NCBI GenBank assembly: GCA_001644045.1
Contig: LUUF01000082.1
Coordinates: 1-32,981 of the forward strand
Length of the DNA: 32,981 nt
Source: Methylomonas methanica
Lineage (GTDB): Bacteria; Pseudomonadota; Gammaproteobacteria; Methylococcales; Methylomonadaceae
Direction of reading: 5' to 3'
Shown here: positions 1 to 8,500 of the stretch, in pieces
Layout of the letters: the number at the start of each line of letters is the position of its first letter
Position numbering within the stretch: position 1 is the first letter of the stretch
The notes under the pieces: generated by a model
Seen by the model: only the letters and a program-made list of their open reading frames with translations
What the model was told of the DNA's origin: nothing
Database searches by the model: none
Translations under genes and position numbers: made by a program

Positions 1-859
1 TGGCGTGGCCTTGCACCTGAATTTCATTTTTCTGCGGGAATGCGATCAAGTCTTTGGCGACGCCATCCAGCAGTTCCTTGGCATTTAAACTCAGTTCAGC
101 GGAATCGTATTTAAAATGCTGACCTTTCAGTATCAATCGAACCGCACAACCTTTCGGATCAACGGTGGCGCCTTTGATGGTACCAGGGCATTTATCCAAG
201 CAATCGTTAACGCCGTCGGCATCCGAATCCAGTGTGCTGCAATCCGGTTTGGATGCCGCCACGATGGGCGGTGGTGCCATGCGCGTATCGGATTTTGCAG
301 CATATTTAGGTTTGTCGCCAAATGGAATCACCACGCCAAGATTGACCGTCATATCGTGAAACTCATCAGTACCCGGTTGAACTTGGGCATTGAAATTATT
401 GTTGTAGCGGTAGCGCACATCGCTGCGAATCAATAAATTGTCGTTCACCTCGTAAGTAGCACCGACGCCGGCTTCGCCGATAAAACCGATACCGCAATTC
501 GCGGATGCGCAGGTGTTCATGCCGCCCAAGCCTGCTACAACATAGGGCGAAAATTTATCCCGGAACAAATAATACTGCACATCGGCGCTGCCGCCGGCCA
601 GATCCCAAGGACCGTTATCGCCGCCAAAGCCTTGATAAAAGCCTTTTAACTCGACGTTAAAATGTTGATCGATGATTTTACCCACGCCGACACCGCCGCC
701 CCAACCGTCTCTGGCATGCCTATCACCGCCGCTGTTAATAAAGGTCGCAAACGGCGCAACGTACCAACGATTGTCTTGGGTTTGATCGGCGGCCTGGGCC
801 TGCGGCACCATAGCCAGACCAGTTAAGGCGGCTATCGGCAGTATCTTTTTAGTAAACAT
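1..859 (-). CDS. OmpA/OprF-like outer-membrane porin (C-terminus cut by window edge)
   Basis: This gene reads from an ATG at 859 and runs off the left edge, so only about 286 codons are visible. The product begins with a signal peptide (MFTKKILPIAALTGLAM..., likely cleaved after AQA). An eight-strand-type OmpA barrel follows, rich in alternating aromatic and glycine residues, to about residue 185. A Pro/Ala linker and a thrombospondin-3/calcium-type repeat (DSDADGVNDCLDKCPGT) come next. The last visible part is the start of an OmpA peptidoglycan-binding domain (FKYDSAEL ... IQVQGHA), where the window ends. Family knowledge: such proteins tether the outer membrane to peptidoglycan and can form narrow pores. 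An operator-like box lies about 125 bp upstream, oriented towards this gene. The OmpA-family assignment is firm; the specific role is not resolved. Confidence 0.85.
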   Translation of the reverse strand, partial: MFTKKILPIAALTGLAMVPQAQAADQTQDNRWYVAPFATFINSGGDRHARDGWGGGVGVGKIIDQHFNVELKGFYQGFGGDNGPWDLAGGSADVQYYLFRDKFSPYVVAGLGGMNTCASANCGIGFIGEAGVGATYEVNDNLLIRSDVRYRYNNNFNAQVQPGTDEFHDMTVNLGVVIPFGDKPKYAAKSDTRMAPPPIVAASKPDCSTLDSDADGVNDCLDKCPGTIKGATVDPKGCAVRLILKGQHFKYDSAELSLNAKELLDGVAKDLIAFPQKNEIQVQGHA

Positions 860-984
860 AGTGATTCCTTTGCGTGAAAATCAGGATTGGTAAATAACGC
901 CGATTTGACTAAATCATCCTAAATCGATCGGCGTTGTTGTAAATAAGCTGTTAAGTAGCTTATTCGCAACAACAACACCCTGTC

Positions 985-1000
985 GGTGCGGTAGCACACA
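985..1000 (-). promoter_or_regulatory. Operator-like box, GTC-GGTGCG-GTAG-CACACA
   Basis: On the minus strand it reads TGTGTGCTACCGCACCGAC, with the GAC extension pointing to the OmpA-like gene about 125 bp away. It is a degenerate copy of the recurrent palindrome (one mismatch in each half). Confidence 0.4.
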
Positions 1001-1075
1001 TATAGCCTCCCACTTTCCAGGCATGCCTGAAGTACCGGCCACCACCGGCGCTTCGAAACTTCACCCCATGCTGTA

Positions 1076-1091
1076 TGTTCGCTAACGTACC
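1076..1091 (+). promoter_or_regulatory. Operator-like box, TGTTCG-CTAA-CGTACC-GAC
   Basis: A good copy of the recurrent palindrome, with GAC at 1092-1094. It points to the BON lipoprotein gene about 190 bp downstream. Confidence 0.6.
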
Positions 1092-1280
1092 GACTATGAC
1101 TGGCTTTGCAATTACAGTGTATTCAAGGTTTCACCAACCCTGCTCCATCCGTATCTTGATAGCAAATGTATGACAATCCGTTAGTTTCAGAAGCCATCAA
1201 ACCGGTTAGCTAAGGCGTCTTCGCCTTATGGTGTCCGAGCATTGGCTGCATAGCGTTATTTTTAGTCCGGGAGAATTACC

Positions 1281-1596
1281 CATGAAAAACCTCAGCCGAT
1301 TTTTATCCGCATTTATTGTGGCTTTTACATTACTTAGTGCCGCCGGTTGCGCATCGACGCAAAAGCACGAAGGCACCGGCGAATATGTCGACGACAGCGT
1401 TATCACTACTAAAGTAAAAGCGATGTTATTCGACGAGCCTAACTTGAGATCAGGCCAGATCAATGTCGAAACCTTCAAAGGCGTCGTGCAATTGAGCGGT
1501 TTCGTCGGCAGCCAGGCCGACATCAATAAAGCCGTGGAAATTGCGCGCGGCGTCAAAGGTGTTGAGTCAGTCAAAAACGATATGCGTCTTAAATAA
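1281..1596 (+). CDS. BON-domain lipoprotein (OsmY-like)
   Basis: A 105-residue protein with a lipoprotein signal peptide whose lipobox is LSAAGC, followed by a single BON domain: VDDSVITTKVKAMLF at the start, a central VQLSGFV strand, and the VKGVESVKNDM end typical of the fold. Family knowledge: BON domains are periplasmic or outer-membrane-associated, bind phospholipid or other envelope components, and are induced by osmotic stress (OsmY, DolP). The ATG at 1281 is chosen because GGGAGAA lies about 7-13 bases upstream and the signal peptide starts there; an in-frame ATG at 1228 would add 17 residues before the signal peptide. It is first in a same-strand run with the YqjD/E/K-like genes (14-bp gap to the next). 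Confidence 0.88.
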
Positions 1597-1610
1597 CCTA
1601 GGAAACCATT

Positions 1611-1841
1611 ATGGAAACCATCGATAAAGCATCCAATTACGCCCACGAAGCGGTAGATAAAATCGCCAGCGCCTCCCATCAAGCCGCGGACACGCTCGAC
1701 CAAAAAAGCGAGCAACTAAAAACAGCCGAGCAGCGCATCGTGAAAAATTGTCAGGTCTATATCCGCGACAATCCGGTGACGGCACTGGGGATTGCGGTAG
1801 CCAGCGGCTTTCTGCTCAGCCGCCTGTTAAGCAGCCGTTAA
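1611..1841 (+). CDS. DUF883 / YqjD-ElaB-like membrane-anchored protein
   Basis: A 76-residue protein. The long amphipathic N-terminal helix (Ala, Lys, Gln and His rich, about residues 1-50) is followed by a conserved IRDNPVTALGIAVASGFLLSRLL tail, one hydrophobic segment ending in Arg. This is the signature of the DUF883 family. In E. coli YqjD and ElaB are inner-membrane proteins that bind ribosomes in stationary phase; whether that holds here is unknown. AGGAA lies upstream of the ATG. The following genes resemble YqjE and YqjK, matching the E. coli gene order. Confidence 0.85.
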   Translation: METIDKASNYAHEAVDKIASASHQAADTLDQKSEQLKTAEQRIVKNCQVYIRDNPVTALGIAVASGFLLSRLLSSR

Positions 1842-1854
1842 TTCGCTAAGTTCC

Positions 1855-2301
1855 ATGCACCCGAACGCCTCCACAAGGACCGAGGAAAGCGTCGAACAGT
1901 CCGCCATGCATGCCGAGTCGTCCAACGACGTCGGCATGTTGGAGGATATTCAATTGCTGTGGGAAGATTTACAGGGTTTAAGCCACGATCGCTTCCGGCT
2001 TGCCGCGTTGGAAACGCAGCGGGCGGGCCAAAGCTTGACCACGATGCTAGTGGCAGCTGTGATGCTTGGTTTGTTGCTGAGTGCCGCCTGGCTGGGTTTA
2101 CTGGCCGCCGGGGTACAATGGCTGATCGAGCATGATCTTCAGACCAGCAGCGCCATACTGTTGGCGGTAGCTTTCAATCTACTGCTGGCGCTAAGCCTGT
2201 TCGGGCTGATCCGCCGCCGCAGCCGCTACCTACAATTCCCGGCCACACAGCATAGCCTTAAGCCCGTGCCTAAAGACTTTGCCAATAAGGACATCCGATG
2301 A
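1855..2301 (+). CDS. YqjE-like phage-holin-family (DUF1469-type) membrane protein
   Basis: A 148-residue protein with a polar N-terminus to about residue 60, then two strong transmembrane segments (about 63-90, VAAVMLGLLLSAAWLGLLAAG, and about 101-122, AILLAVAFNLLLALSLFGL) followed by RRRSR. The segment ELWEDL-type helix plus KDRFRLAALE-like motif (here GLSHDRFRLAALETQRAGQS) is characteristic of YqjE proteins. The ribosome-binding site before the ATG at 1855 is weak, so an internal Met near residue 17 is also possible. The end overlaps the next gene by 4 bp (ATGA), implying translational coupling. The function of the family is not established. Confidence 0.8.
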   Translation: MHPNASTRTEESVEQSAMHAESSNDVGMLEDIQLLWEDLQGLSHDRFRLAALETQRAGQSLTTMLVAAVMLGLLLSAAWLGLLAAGVQWLIEHDLQTSSAILLAVAFNLLLALSLFGLIRRRSRYLQFPATQHSLKPVPKDFANKDIR

Positions 2302-2747
2302 TGCCAGCTTGGATTCAACATAAAAAGCCAGTCGGTTCTCTGAACGCGCAAATCAGAAATGCGGAAAGACAAGTTTTGAAGCGTCGTCAGACGCTCGGAA
2401 ATCGCACCACTTCGCTGCTGGAAAATATCCATAAACACATGACCGCACCCGCCACACTGGTATTGGCAAGCGGCATAGGGTTTATAGCAGGCGAACTCAG
2501 TAAATGCCCGCCGCCGAGTCCTGCCCTATTACCGAACCCTACAGAAAATACCAACGTCTCAGCAAGCATATATTTACGCAATGTTCTGAGCTTTCTGCTG
2601 TCTGCCCATACGCTATACAACGCCTTACCGGTAGCTTGGCTGACGACACGCTTTCAGCAATCGCGAACCAAACCAAGCAATGCAAGGCGATACAATCGCG
2701 CGACAAGGGCTGCCGCAAAAACCAAAGACAATGGGCTGGCGTCTTGA
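2298..2747 (+). CDS. YqjK-like small protein
   Basis: A 149-residue basic protein that starts inside the stop of the YqjE-like gene (ATGA overlap). Its N-terminal half has the Arg/Gln-rich helix seen in YqjK-like proteins (LNAQIRNAERQVLKRRQ) and a hydrophobic stretch at about residues 50-66 (ATLVLASGIGFIAGEL). The C-terminal half has a further hydrophobic stretch and ends in a Lys/Arg/Thr-rich tail. It closes the BON-YqjD-YqjE run; a leftward gene ends 14 bp later. The name rests on gene order and the first half; no biochemical role is known to me. Confidence 0.65.
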   Translation: MMPAWIQHKKPVGSLNAQIRNAERQVLKRRQTLGNRTTSLLENIHKHMTAPATLVLASGIGFIAGELSKCPPPSPALLPNPTENTNVSASIYLRNVLSFLLSAHTLYNALPVAWLTTRFQQSRTKPSNARRYNRATRAAAKTKDNGLAS

Positions 2748-2760
2748 TGAATTTGGCAGC

Positions 2761-2982
2761 CTAATTTTTCCTACTTACCGCAAACAATAACGCGCTCCCC
2801 GCCACCAAGGTCACTACTCCGGCCCACACTGGTACATTGACCGTCTGCGTGTCTTTTACCGATAGTTCGAACGGGCCTAATGTGGCCTGCTGCGTTTCCT
2901 TGGTATAACTGAAACTGCCGTAGATCAGGCCCAATACCCCGGCGATAATCAACAGCATGGCCATGATTTTGACTGCACTCAT
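2761..2982 (-). CDS. Small two-TM inner-membrane protein, function unknown
   Basis: A 73-residue protein with two transmembrane helices: residues 4-22 (VKIMAMLLIIAGVLGLIYG) and about 51-69 (VWAGVVTLVAGSALLFAV). Between them lies a short polar loop with the phrase LGPFELSVKDTQTVNVPVW. I have seen this layout in small conserved membrane proteins of stress-gene clusters in Nitrosomonas-like and methanotrophic bacteria, but I cannot give it a firm family number. The start at 2982 begins exactly at the first helix and has AGAGAA upstream. It shares direction with the Lmo0937-like and CsbD genes. Confidence 0.75.
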   Translation of the reverse strand: MSAVKIMAMLLIIAGVLGLIYGSFSYTKETQQATLGPFELSVKDTQTVNVPVWAGVVTLVAGSALLFAVSRKN

Positions 2983-3120
2983 GTTGTTCTCTTGTAAATG
3001 ATTTTGGTTAAACCCGGCATGACCAGCCGCATCCAAACGCCACGACTAGCCATTCCAAAATTACTCCGGCAAAGTGCCAAATCAAACTATCGATAACAGC
3101 AAACGCCTGCTTCGCAATGC

Positions 3121-3270
3121 TTATAAAGCCCTTCGACCTTGAATTACGCGAAGTACAATCGCTATAAGCGCGATTACCAGCAATAGATGAATGAATCCGC
3201 CAAGCGTGTACGCAGACACCAAGCCCAGCGCCCAAAGGATGATAAATAGTACGGCTACAGTTTCAAGCAT
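3121..3270 (-). CDS. Lmo0937-family small membrane protein
   Basis: A 49-residue gene too short for many gene finders. It starts at ATG 3270 (rc of CAT at 3268-3270) with GGGAGAAAG just upstream, and ends with TAA at 3121-3123. The peptide starts MLETVAVLFIILWALGLVSA, continues YTLGGFIHLLLVIALIAIVL and ends RVIQGRRAL. This two-helix pattern with the central YTLGGFIHLLLVIA is the hallmark of the Lmo0937 family, very common next to CsbD genes. Its function is unknown, probably in envelope stress. Located between a two-TM protein and CsbD, all leftward. Confidence 0.85.
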   Translation of the reverse strand: MLETVAVLFIILWALGLVSAYTLGGFIHLLLVIALIAIVLRVIQGRRAL

Positions 3271-3326
3271 GATCTTTCTCCCCTAACTGCCAAAATAAAC
3301 TCAGGATGGCGCTCAAATGCAGCGGC

Positions 3327-3503
3327 TTATAGCTCGTCCTTGATGTCTTGCTTCAGATCACCAAAACCGGACTGCGCCTTACCCAAATTTTTCTGGACAT
3401 TGCCTTTTAACTCCAACTCTTTGTCATCCAATATCACCCCGGCAGCTTCTTTGACTTTACCTTTAACTTCTTCAACGCGGCCTTTTACTTGATCTTTATT
3501 CAT
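3327..3503 (-). CDS. CsbD-family stress protein (copy 1)
   Basis: A 58-residue charged, helical protein with the CsbD signature: MNKDQVKGRVEEVKGKVKEA at the start, then DDKELELKGNVQKNLGKAQ and a GFGDLKQDIK end. Family knowledge: CsbD-like proteins (YjbJ in E. coli) are among the most abundant general-stress or stationary-phase proteins; the mechanism is unclear. The ATG at 3503 is preceded by GGAGATCATC. A box copy 104 bp upstream points at it. It is one of three CsbD genes in this window; the other two are at the right end. Confidence 0.92.
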   Translation of the reverse strand: MNKDQVKGRVEEVKGKVKEAAGVILDDKELELKGNVQKNLGKAQSGFGDLKQDIKDEL

Positions 3504-3606
3504 GATGATCTCCAACTGAATTAGCCATGAGCAAAACGCCATGACCAAGCGCGGAATCTTCTCCCGCTGCCTGAACCAGACAATATCAACAAGCCCAAGC
3601 AAAGTC

Positions 3607-3622
3607 GGTGCGGCAACGTACA
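3607..3622 (-). promoter_or_regulatory. Operator-like box upstream of CsbD copy 1
   Basis: On the minus strand it reads TGTACG-TTGC-CGCACC-GAC, a strong copy of the recurrent palindrome, 104 bp before the CsbD start, with the GAC side facing the gene. Confidence 0.6.
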
Positions 3623-3678
3623 TAGATCAGAAGCTAGATAGACAGCTTCAGGACATCGAATGCCAAGCATTTTTCTAA

Positions 3679-3694
3679 TGTTGGATAGCGTACC
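3679..3694 (+). promoter_or_regulatory. Partial operator-like box
   Basis: TGTTGG-ATAG-CGTACC-GAC. The right half and GAC extension fit; the left half is degraded. It is over 430 bp from the next rightward start codon, so its relevance is doubtful. Confidence 0.3.
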
Positions 3695-3924
3695 GACACC
3701 GGCAGCGATTTTGCTTAGACTTCGACCATAGATTCGCCAAACCAGAACCCTAAGACAGACCGATTCCAAAAACTTACAGCGACCGACGGCTATTCCATTC
3801 ACATCTCAACACGAAGAACAAAAACCGCCATCGCCCCAGCGTTGCCCCGTTCAAGCCACCGCAATTGTGCAGATTACTTCGACCACACGATCCTTATAAA
3901 ACAATTGCACCACACGATTTTTGC

Positions 3925-4094
3925 CTGCCGCCTAACCAGTCGGCAGATAGCTATTGCCTTGGCTATCCGTTGGATACGCAAGCAATAGAGACCGTCCGGA
4001 TGCAGGCTGCTCCGAAGCTAACGGTCGCATTAACTCTGTAAAACCCGGTTTTGCCTGGCAAGACCGGCTTCGGGGTAAGAGCCATTGGATGGCT
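3925..4094 (+). ncRNA. Hairpin-rich leader of the VPLPA-CTERM gene (candidate structured RNA)
   Basis: The 170 bp ending 32 bp before the next ATG can form a row of stems: CTGCCG (3925-3930) with CGGCAG (3941-3946); a long one at 3951-3988 (CTATTGCCTTG with CAAGCAATAG, capped by TATCC-GTT-GGATA); GACCGT (3990-3995) with ACGGTC (4021-4026), with inner CGGA/TCCG; CCGGT-T-TTGC (4045-4054) with GCAA-G-ACCGG (4058-4067); and AGCCAT-TGG-ATGGCT (4080-4094) followed by ATTTGTT. Such density suggests a folded leader, possibly ending in a weak terminator. I could not match it to a known riboswitch class; ACGCAAGC after a hairpin recalls the c-di-GMP-I aptamer, but the other core tracts are not there. 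Confidence 0.4.
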
Positions 4095-4126
4095 ATTTGT
4101 TAACTTAAATCTATCGAGAAATACCT

Positions 4127-4696
4127 ATGAAAACGATCCCTTATTTAAAGACCTCGCTCGCCGTTTGCCTGTTGGCGGTTTCCGGTGCTAGTTCCGCTAG
4201 CGTTTGGGCGCCAAACGACGGCGACGTTAACTTTCTGTCGTTTAGCCCTTCATCGTTCCCGTTACCTTCGCTTTCCGATACCTTCGGCATTTTCGAAGAC
4301 ACGGCCGTTATCGGTGCTGCCGAACCTGTCGTCGCGTTTACCGGCGTCGGCGCAGTGTCGTTTGTTGCTAACGGTGCCAATTACAATATCGGCACCGGCA
4401 CCTCATCCGGCACTTTGCTGGGTTCCAGTAATTTCCAAATCGGCATGCTGTCCGACGGAGTTTGGAGTGCTGCGTTCGGCAACCTCGATTTAGGCTCGGA
4501 CGCTAACTTACTGGCATTCGCGGATTCCTCGGAGTTTAACAATCTGCACTTTTTGTACGCGTTCGACATTAGCCCTTCGCAAGCGACTGGCGACGGACCG
4601 GCAGCAGTGCCGTTACCGGCTTCGGTATGGATGATGACCAGTGCCTTGCTGGGCGTCTTATATGCAGGGCGCCGTAAATCCACTGTTTACGCATAA
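4127..4696 (+). CDS. VPLPA-CTERM (PEP-CTERM) exported protein
   Basis: A 189-residue protein with an N-terminal signal peptide (about residues 1-24), a Ser/Gly/Asn-rich beta-type body with no cysteines, and a C-terminal sorting tail: VPLPASVW, a hydrophobic helix (MMTSALLGVLYA) and GRRK near the end. This tripartite tail is the VPLPA variant of PEP-CTERM, which exosortase-type enzymes (EpsH/XrtA family) recognise to deliver proteins to the surface or an exopolysaccharide matrix. No exosortase gene lies in this window. The body has no domain I recognise. It is a single transcription unit: a hairpin-rich leader lies before it and an intrinsic terminator after it. Confidence 0.85.
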   Translation: MKTIPYLKTSLAVCLLAVSGASSASVWAPNDGDVNFLSFSPSSFPLPSLSDTFGIFEDTAVIGAAEPVVAFTGVGAVSFVANGANYNIGTGTSSGTLLGSSNFQIGMLSDGVWSAAFGNLDLGSDANLLAFADSSEFNNLHFLYAFDISPSQATGDGPAAVPLPASVWMMTSALLGVLYAGRRKSTVYA

Positions 4697-4709
4697 ATCC
4701 TAGATAAGT

Positions 4710-4750
4710 AGCCGGCGCCGTGCGACATGCATGCGACCGGCTATTTTTTT
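4710..4750 (+). terminator. Intrinsic terminator of the VPLPA-CTERM gene
   Basis: AGCCGG (4710-4715) pairs with CCGGCT (4737-4742), extended inward by CGC/GCG with a bulge, and is followed by ATTTTTTT. Confidence 0.75.
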
Positions 4751-4775
4751 GCCTATTCTTGGCAAATGCAGGCAC

Positions 4776-4804
4776 AAAAAAACGGCAGGTAAATTCACCT
4801 GCCG
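4776..4804 (-). terminator. Intrinsic terminator of the SmbP-like gene
   Basis: Read leftward: CGGCAGGT, loop GAATTT, ACCTGCCG, then seven T. An 8-bp perfect stem with a U tract, about 22 bp after the stop of the leftward gene. It faces the previous terminator, as expected for convergent genes. Confidence 0.85.
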
Positions 4805-4825
4805 TATTTCGTATAACAGTTGGCT

Positions 4826-5141
4826 TTACTGTGCGGCATTCAAATGTAGAACAGCCTCTTCCGCGGATTTTTTCGCTAAATTGGTGTGGCCTTGTTTAGC
4901 ATGCTCGATAGCCGCATCCAGACTCGTGACACCTGCTTTTAAATGCTCGTCGATCACTTTGATATGACCCTTCGCTGCATCCGCATGATTCGCGATGGTT
5001 TTTGCGTCACCGAACTTAGCGGCTGTTTGCGCATTCCAGTGCCAGTGCGATATGGCTCTCTGCCGCATAAACGTTGATAGCGCAAACGCTCAACAGCGTG
5101 CCGGCACATATTAAGAGCAGTTTGTTAGGGATACTATTCAT
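4826..5141 (-). pseudogene. SmbP-like small metal-binding protein, frameshifted
   Basis: Two frames together make one SmbP-like product. From ATG 5141 a clean signal peptide reads MNSIPNKLLLICAGTLLSVC, then AINVYAAESHIALALE, and hits a stop soon after. The next frame supplies the remainder, starting AQTAAKFGDAKTIANHADAA and ending EEAVLHLNAAQ, to the stop at 4826. The switch is near 5030-5045 (CTGGAATGCGCAAAC) and needs one base removed or two added (e.g. a missing His codon part). Family knowledge: SmbP of Nitrosomonas europaea is a periplasmic, His-rich helical protein that binds copper and other metals. Either a recent frameshift or a sequencing error; the remaining frame is otherwise intact, and the terminator is preserved. 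Confidence 0.75.
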
Positions 5142-5207
5142 GATTGTTTCCTTGGGGCCTGGTATTCAAAATGGCGGTGCAGTCATTCGGCTTTGAGAAT
5201 GCCGCGT

Positions 5208-5402
5208 TCAATAACGGTCGTTTTTATCGCTTTTCTTGGCATTGCGCCGAACGGCGACAAAACCGACCCGGTCTTTACCGGCAGTCATCCGCAGGTCGTC
5301 TTCGGGTTCCATAGCCATATCATCGTTGCGACTATTACCTGTAATGTCCACAACCTGGCCCTTGTGTGTTTCAGCCGAGTCCTGCTTGGCGACTTTATTC
5401 AT
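5208..5402 (-). CDS. Small hydrophilic protein of unknown function
   Basis: A 64-residue, highly charged protein without transmembrane segment, signal peptide or cysteine: it begins MNKVAKQDSAETHKGQVVDI and ends in a Lys/Arg/Asp-rich tail. I do not recognise a family. It is supported as a real gene by a strong AGGAGAT ribosome-binding site before the ATG at 5402 and by a box copy 105 bp upstream that faces it, as for other small stress genes here. The SmbP-like gene follows 66 bp downstream in the same direction and has no box of its own, so the two may be co-transcribed. A longer in-frame start would lie upstream of the ribosome-binding site and is less likely. Confidence 0.65.
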   Translation of the reverse strand: MNKVAKQDSAETHKGQVVDITGNSRNDDMAMEPEDDLRMTAGKDRVGFVAVRRNAKKSDKNDRY

Positions 5403-5506
5403 GTTGATCTCCTGAATGTTGGCCATAACCGAATTAGCCATGACCAAAGTGCGAAATAAGCTTTCCGCACTCAGTGCGCACAATAGCGTTAAAGCCCGGT
5501 ACAGTC

Positions 5507-5522
5507 GGTACGCCAACGAACC
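5507..5522 (-). promoter_or_regulatory. Operator-like box upstream of the 64-residue protein
   Basis: On the minus strand GGTTCG-TTGG-CGTACC-GAC; one end mismatch in each half. It sits in the 140-bp gap between the glucan synthase stop and the small gene. Confidence 0.5.
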
Positions 5523-5542
5523 TACAACACCTGGACGATAAC

Positions 5543-8500
5543 CTAACTGCCCAGTACTACCAGCACCTGATGCGGTTTTCCGTCATCCATCAACCTGATA
5601 CCGTCGCCAGGCATTTGCGCCACACCATCCAGTGCCAAGCTGGCGATGCCTCGGGTCGCACCGTTCGGATTTTCAATGCTAACGTGGTAAACACTGGCGC
5701 CATGCCGATAAGTCATGCTGTAACTCTGCCAGGCTCGGGGTATGCACGGTTCGAACAACAAGCGGTCGCCGCGTAACTGTAAGCCCAAAATGGATTCCAG
5801 CCCGGCCCGGTAAAACCAACCAGAGGCGCCGGTGTACCAAGTCCAGCCGCCTCGGCGTGCATGCGGCGCTTCGGAATAAATATCCGCCGCCAGCACATAG
5901 GGTTCTACCTTGTAGGCATAAATCCCGGTACGGCTAGTAGTGCGCTTGATCGGATTCAGCATGCGCAGCAACTCTGCTGCTTGGTCGCCTTCACCAAGCA
6001 TCGCGTAAGCTATCACAGACCAGATTGCCGCGTGGGTATATTGCCCGCCGTTCTCGCGAATGCCGGGCGGATAGCTTTTGATATAGCCGGGATCGCGTTC
6101 GGTCTTGTCGAACGGCGGCGTGAATAGCAATATCAAGTCGTCGCCGTAACGCACCAGATATTCGCGTACCGATTCCATCGCCCGCCGCGCCCGTTCCGGG
6201 TCGGCGGCACCGGAAATGATGCCCCAGCTTTGTGCGATGGAATCGATCCTGCATTCGGCATTGGTAGCCGACCCCAGCGGCGAGCCGTCGTCGAAATAGG
6301 CGCGCCGATACCAGGCGCCGTCCCAGCCTTCCGCTTCGACGGCGATGCGTAGTTGTCCGGCATGCTCAAGCCAACGTTCGGCCCGCTCGTTGTCGCCGCG
6401 CGTTTCGGCAATATCGGCAAAATCCGTTAATGTTTTGATCAGGAACCAGGCCAGCCAGATGCTCTCGCCCTGCCCCCGATTGCCGACCCGATTCATCCCG
6501 TCGTTCCAGTCACCGCTACCGATCAAAGGTAAACCGTGTGCGCCGGTGGCCAGGCTCAAATCCAACGTCCGCGCGCAATGCTCAAACAGGCTGGCTTCTC
6601 GCGAAGTTTCGGTAGGATGAAAATAAGCATCGTCTTGTTCCGCCGCCAACTCAGGCCCTTCCAGAAACGGCAATAATTCCTCCAGTACCGCGTTATCACC
6701 GCTGACCTTCAGATAATGCGCGACCACAAACGGCAACCAGACCCGGTCGTCGGAAAAACGGGTGCGCACGCCGCGACCGGAAGGCGGATGCCACCAATGT
6801 TGCACGTCACCGGCTTCGAACTGGCGGGCGGCGGCACGCAAAATATGTTCCCGCATCAAATCGGGCCTGCTCACCGCCAAAGCCATGCTGTCCTGCAATT
6901 GATCGCGAAAACCAAAAGCGCCGCCCACCTGATAGAAAGCCGCCCTGGCCCACATCCGGCAACTCACGGTTTGATACAGCAGCCAACTGTTCAACAGCAC
7001 ATCCAGCTCGCGGTCGGGGGTTTTGACTTGCACCTTGCCCAGTATCGTCTGCCAAGACTGCGTCACCTCGGCAAACGTAGCGTCTACCTCAAGCATACGA
7101 TGCCGCCGGATTAATTCGGCAGCGTGTGGTTTGTCCTGGCCTTGCCCCAGTAAAAATACAATCTCGATCTTTTCATCGGGCGCCAGCTCTATGCTGGTTT
7201 GCAATACCGCGCAGGGGTCCATACCGGCACCGACCCGATTTTTCAGCGGCTTGCGGTTCAACAAACCGGACGGCGCGTCCAGACTGCCGTTACGGCCGAG
7301 AAACTCGCTGCGATTGGCGGTCCAGGCTGTCTGCCGCCCGGCCAAATCGGCAAAGGCAACCCGCTCACCAAACTCCTGATCCCAAGGGTTATAAGCCAAC
7401 ATTGCGCCGGTTTCCGGATCGAGTTCCGTGACGATATGCGGCGCGGTGACGCTGCGCGAGGCACCGAGTACCCATTCCAGATAGGCCGTGACGCTCAAAC
7501 GCCGGCGGCGGCCTGAGACATTGGTCAAGGTCAATGAGGAGATTTTGACCGGATCGTCCTTGCTGACGAACTGTAACAATTCGCTATGGATCCCATGCGA
7601 ATGATGTTCGAAGCGGCTATAGCCCTGGCCGTGCCGAATCAAATAGCTGGCATTGTCGATGCGGATCGGCAGCGCGGTCGGCGTCCAAAGTTCGTTGGTT
7701 TCGTCGTCGCGGATATAGAACACCTCGCCTGGCGCATCGCCGACCGGATCGTTCGACCAGGGCGTTAATTGGTTCTCGCGGCTATTGCCGCACCAGGTGC
7801 AACCGCTACCCAACTCGGAGACCGTGAAACCAAACTCGGGATTGGCAATCACGTTAACCCAGGGGGCCGGCGTGCTCTGGCCTTTATCCAGCACGATTAC
7901 ATATTCGCGGCCATCTTCGGCAAAACCGCCCAGGCCGTTGAAAAATTCCAGCGGCGGCACGGCCAAGGTCGGTGCTTCGATAGCCGGCGGCAGCAAGGGC
8001 TGCTTGGCAATGAAAGGCATGGCTGGACGCGGATGCCGTAATAATTGTTCGGCCAAGGTGCCGCGATTACCGACCAGCATTGCCCTTGCCGCTGTCTGCA
8101 ACAAGCGCCGTTCGTCCATAGATAACAATCTGCCCTGCAATACAAATATAGCGCCATGCTGCTCGTGCTCTGAGGAGGTCGAACGCGCCTGGTTTTCTCG
8201 CACCAGAGTTTCCAGCAAATTTTGCAGGTCCTCGACGTAGGACACTTCCTTTTCATTCAGAATCAGCAGGTCAACGGCAAGGCCTTTGATGCGCCAATAT
8301 TCATGCGCACGCAGCAATTGCTCGACAATCGCGCGATCTTCCTGCTCGCCGACCCGCAACAATAAAATGGGTTTATCGCCGGAAATGCCGAACCGCCACA
8401 AACTGGCGACATTCAGGGTATTCATTTGCAGCAATTTACCGGCTGGCCTTAAAGACGGATCGGTATAGAGCAAGCGATTGGCCAGCATCTGAAATAACTG

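Larger units (their letters stand above)
860..1280. other. Divergent intergenic region, OmpA-like / BON lipoprotein
   Basis: About 420 bp without a convincing gene. It holds two copies of the recurrent box (985-1000 facing the leftward gene, 1076-1091 facing the rightward gene) and the BON gene's ribosome-binding site (GGGAG about 10 bases before 1281). The sequence shows no strong terminator. Confidence 0.6.

Noticed and set aside
1206..1715. 169-codon minus-strand frame across the BON gene
   Set aside because: Antisense to two well-supported genes, with no recognisable domain or start signal.
3925..4094. c-di-GMP-I (GEMM) riboswitch
   Set aside because: ACGCAAGC follows a hairpin as in GEMM, but the GGCAAACC and GGGTTGCC-type core segments are not found, so I call it only a structured leader.
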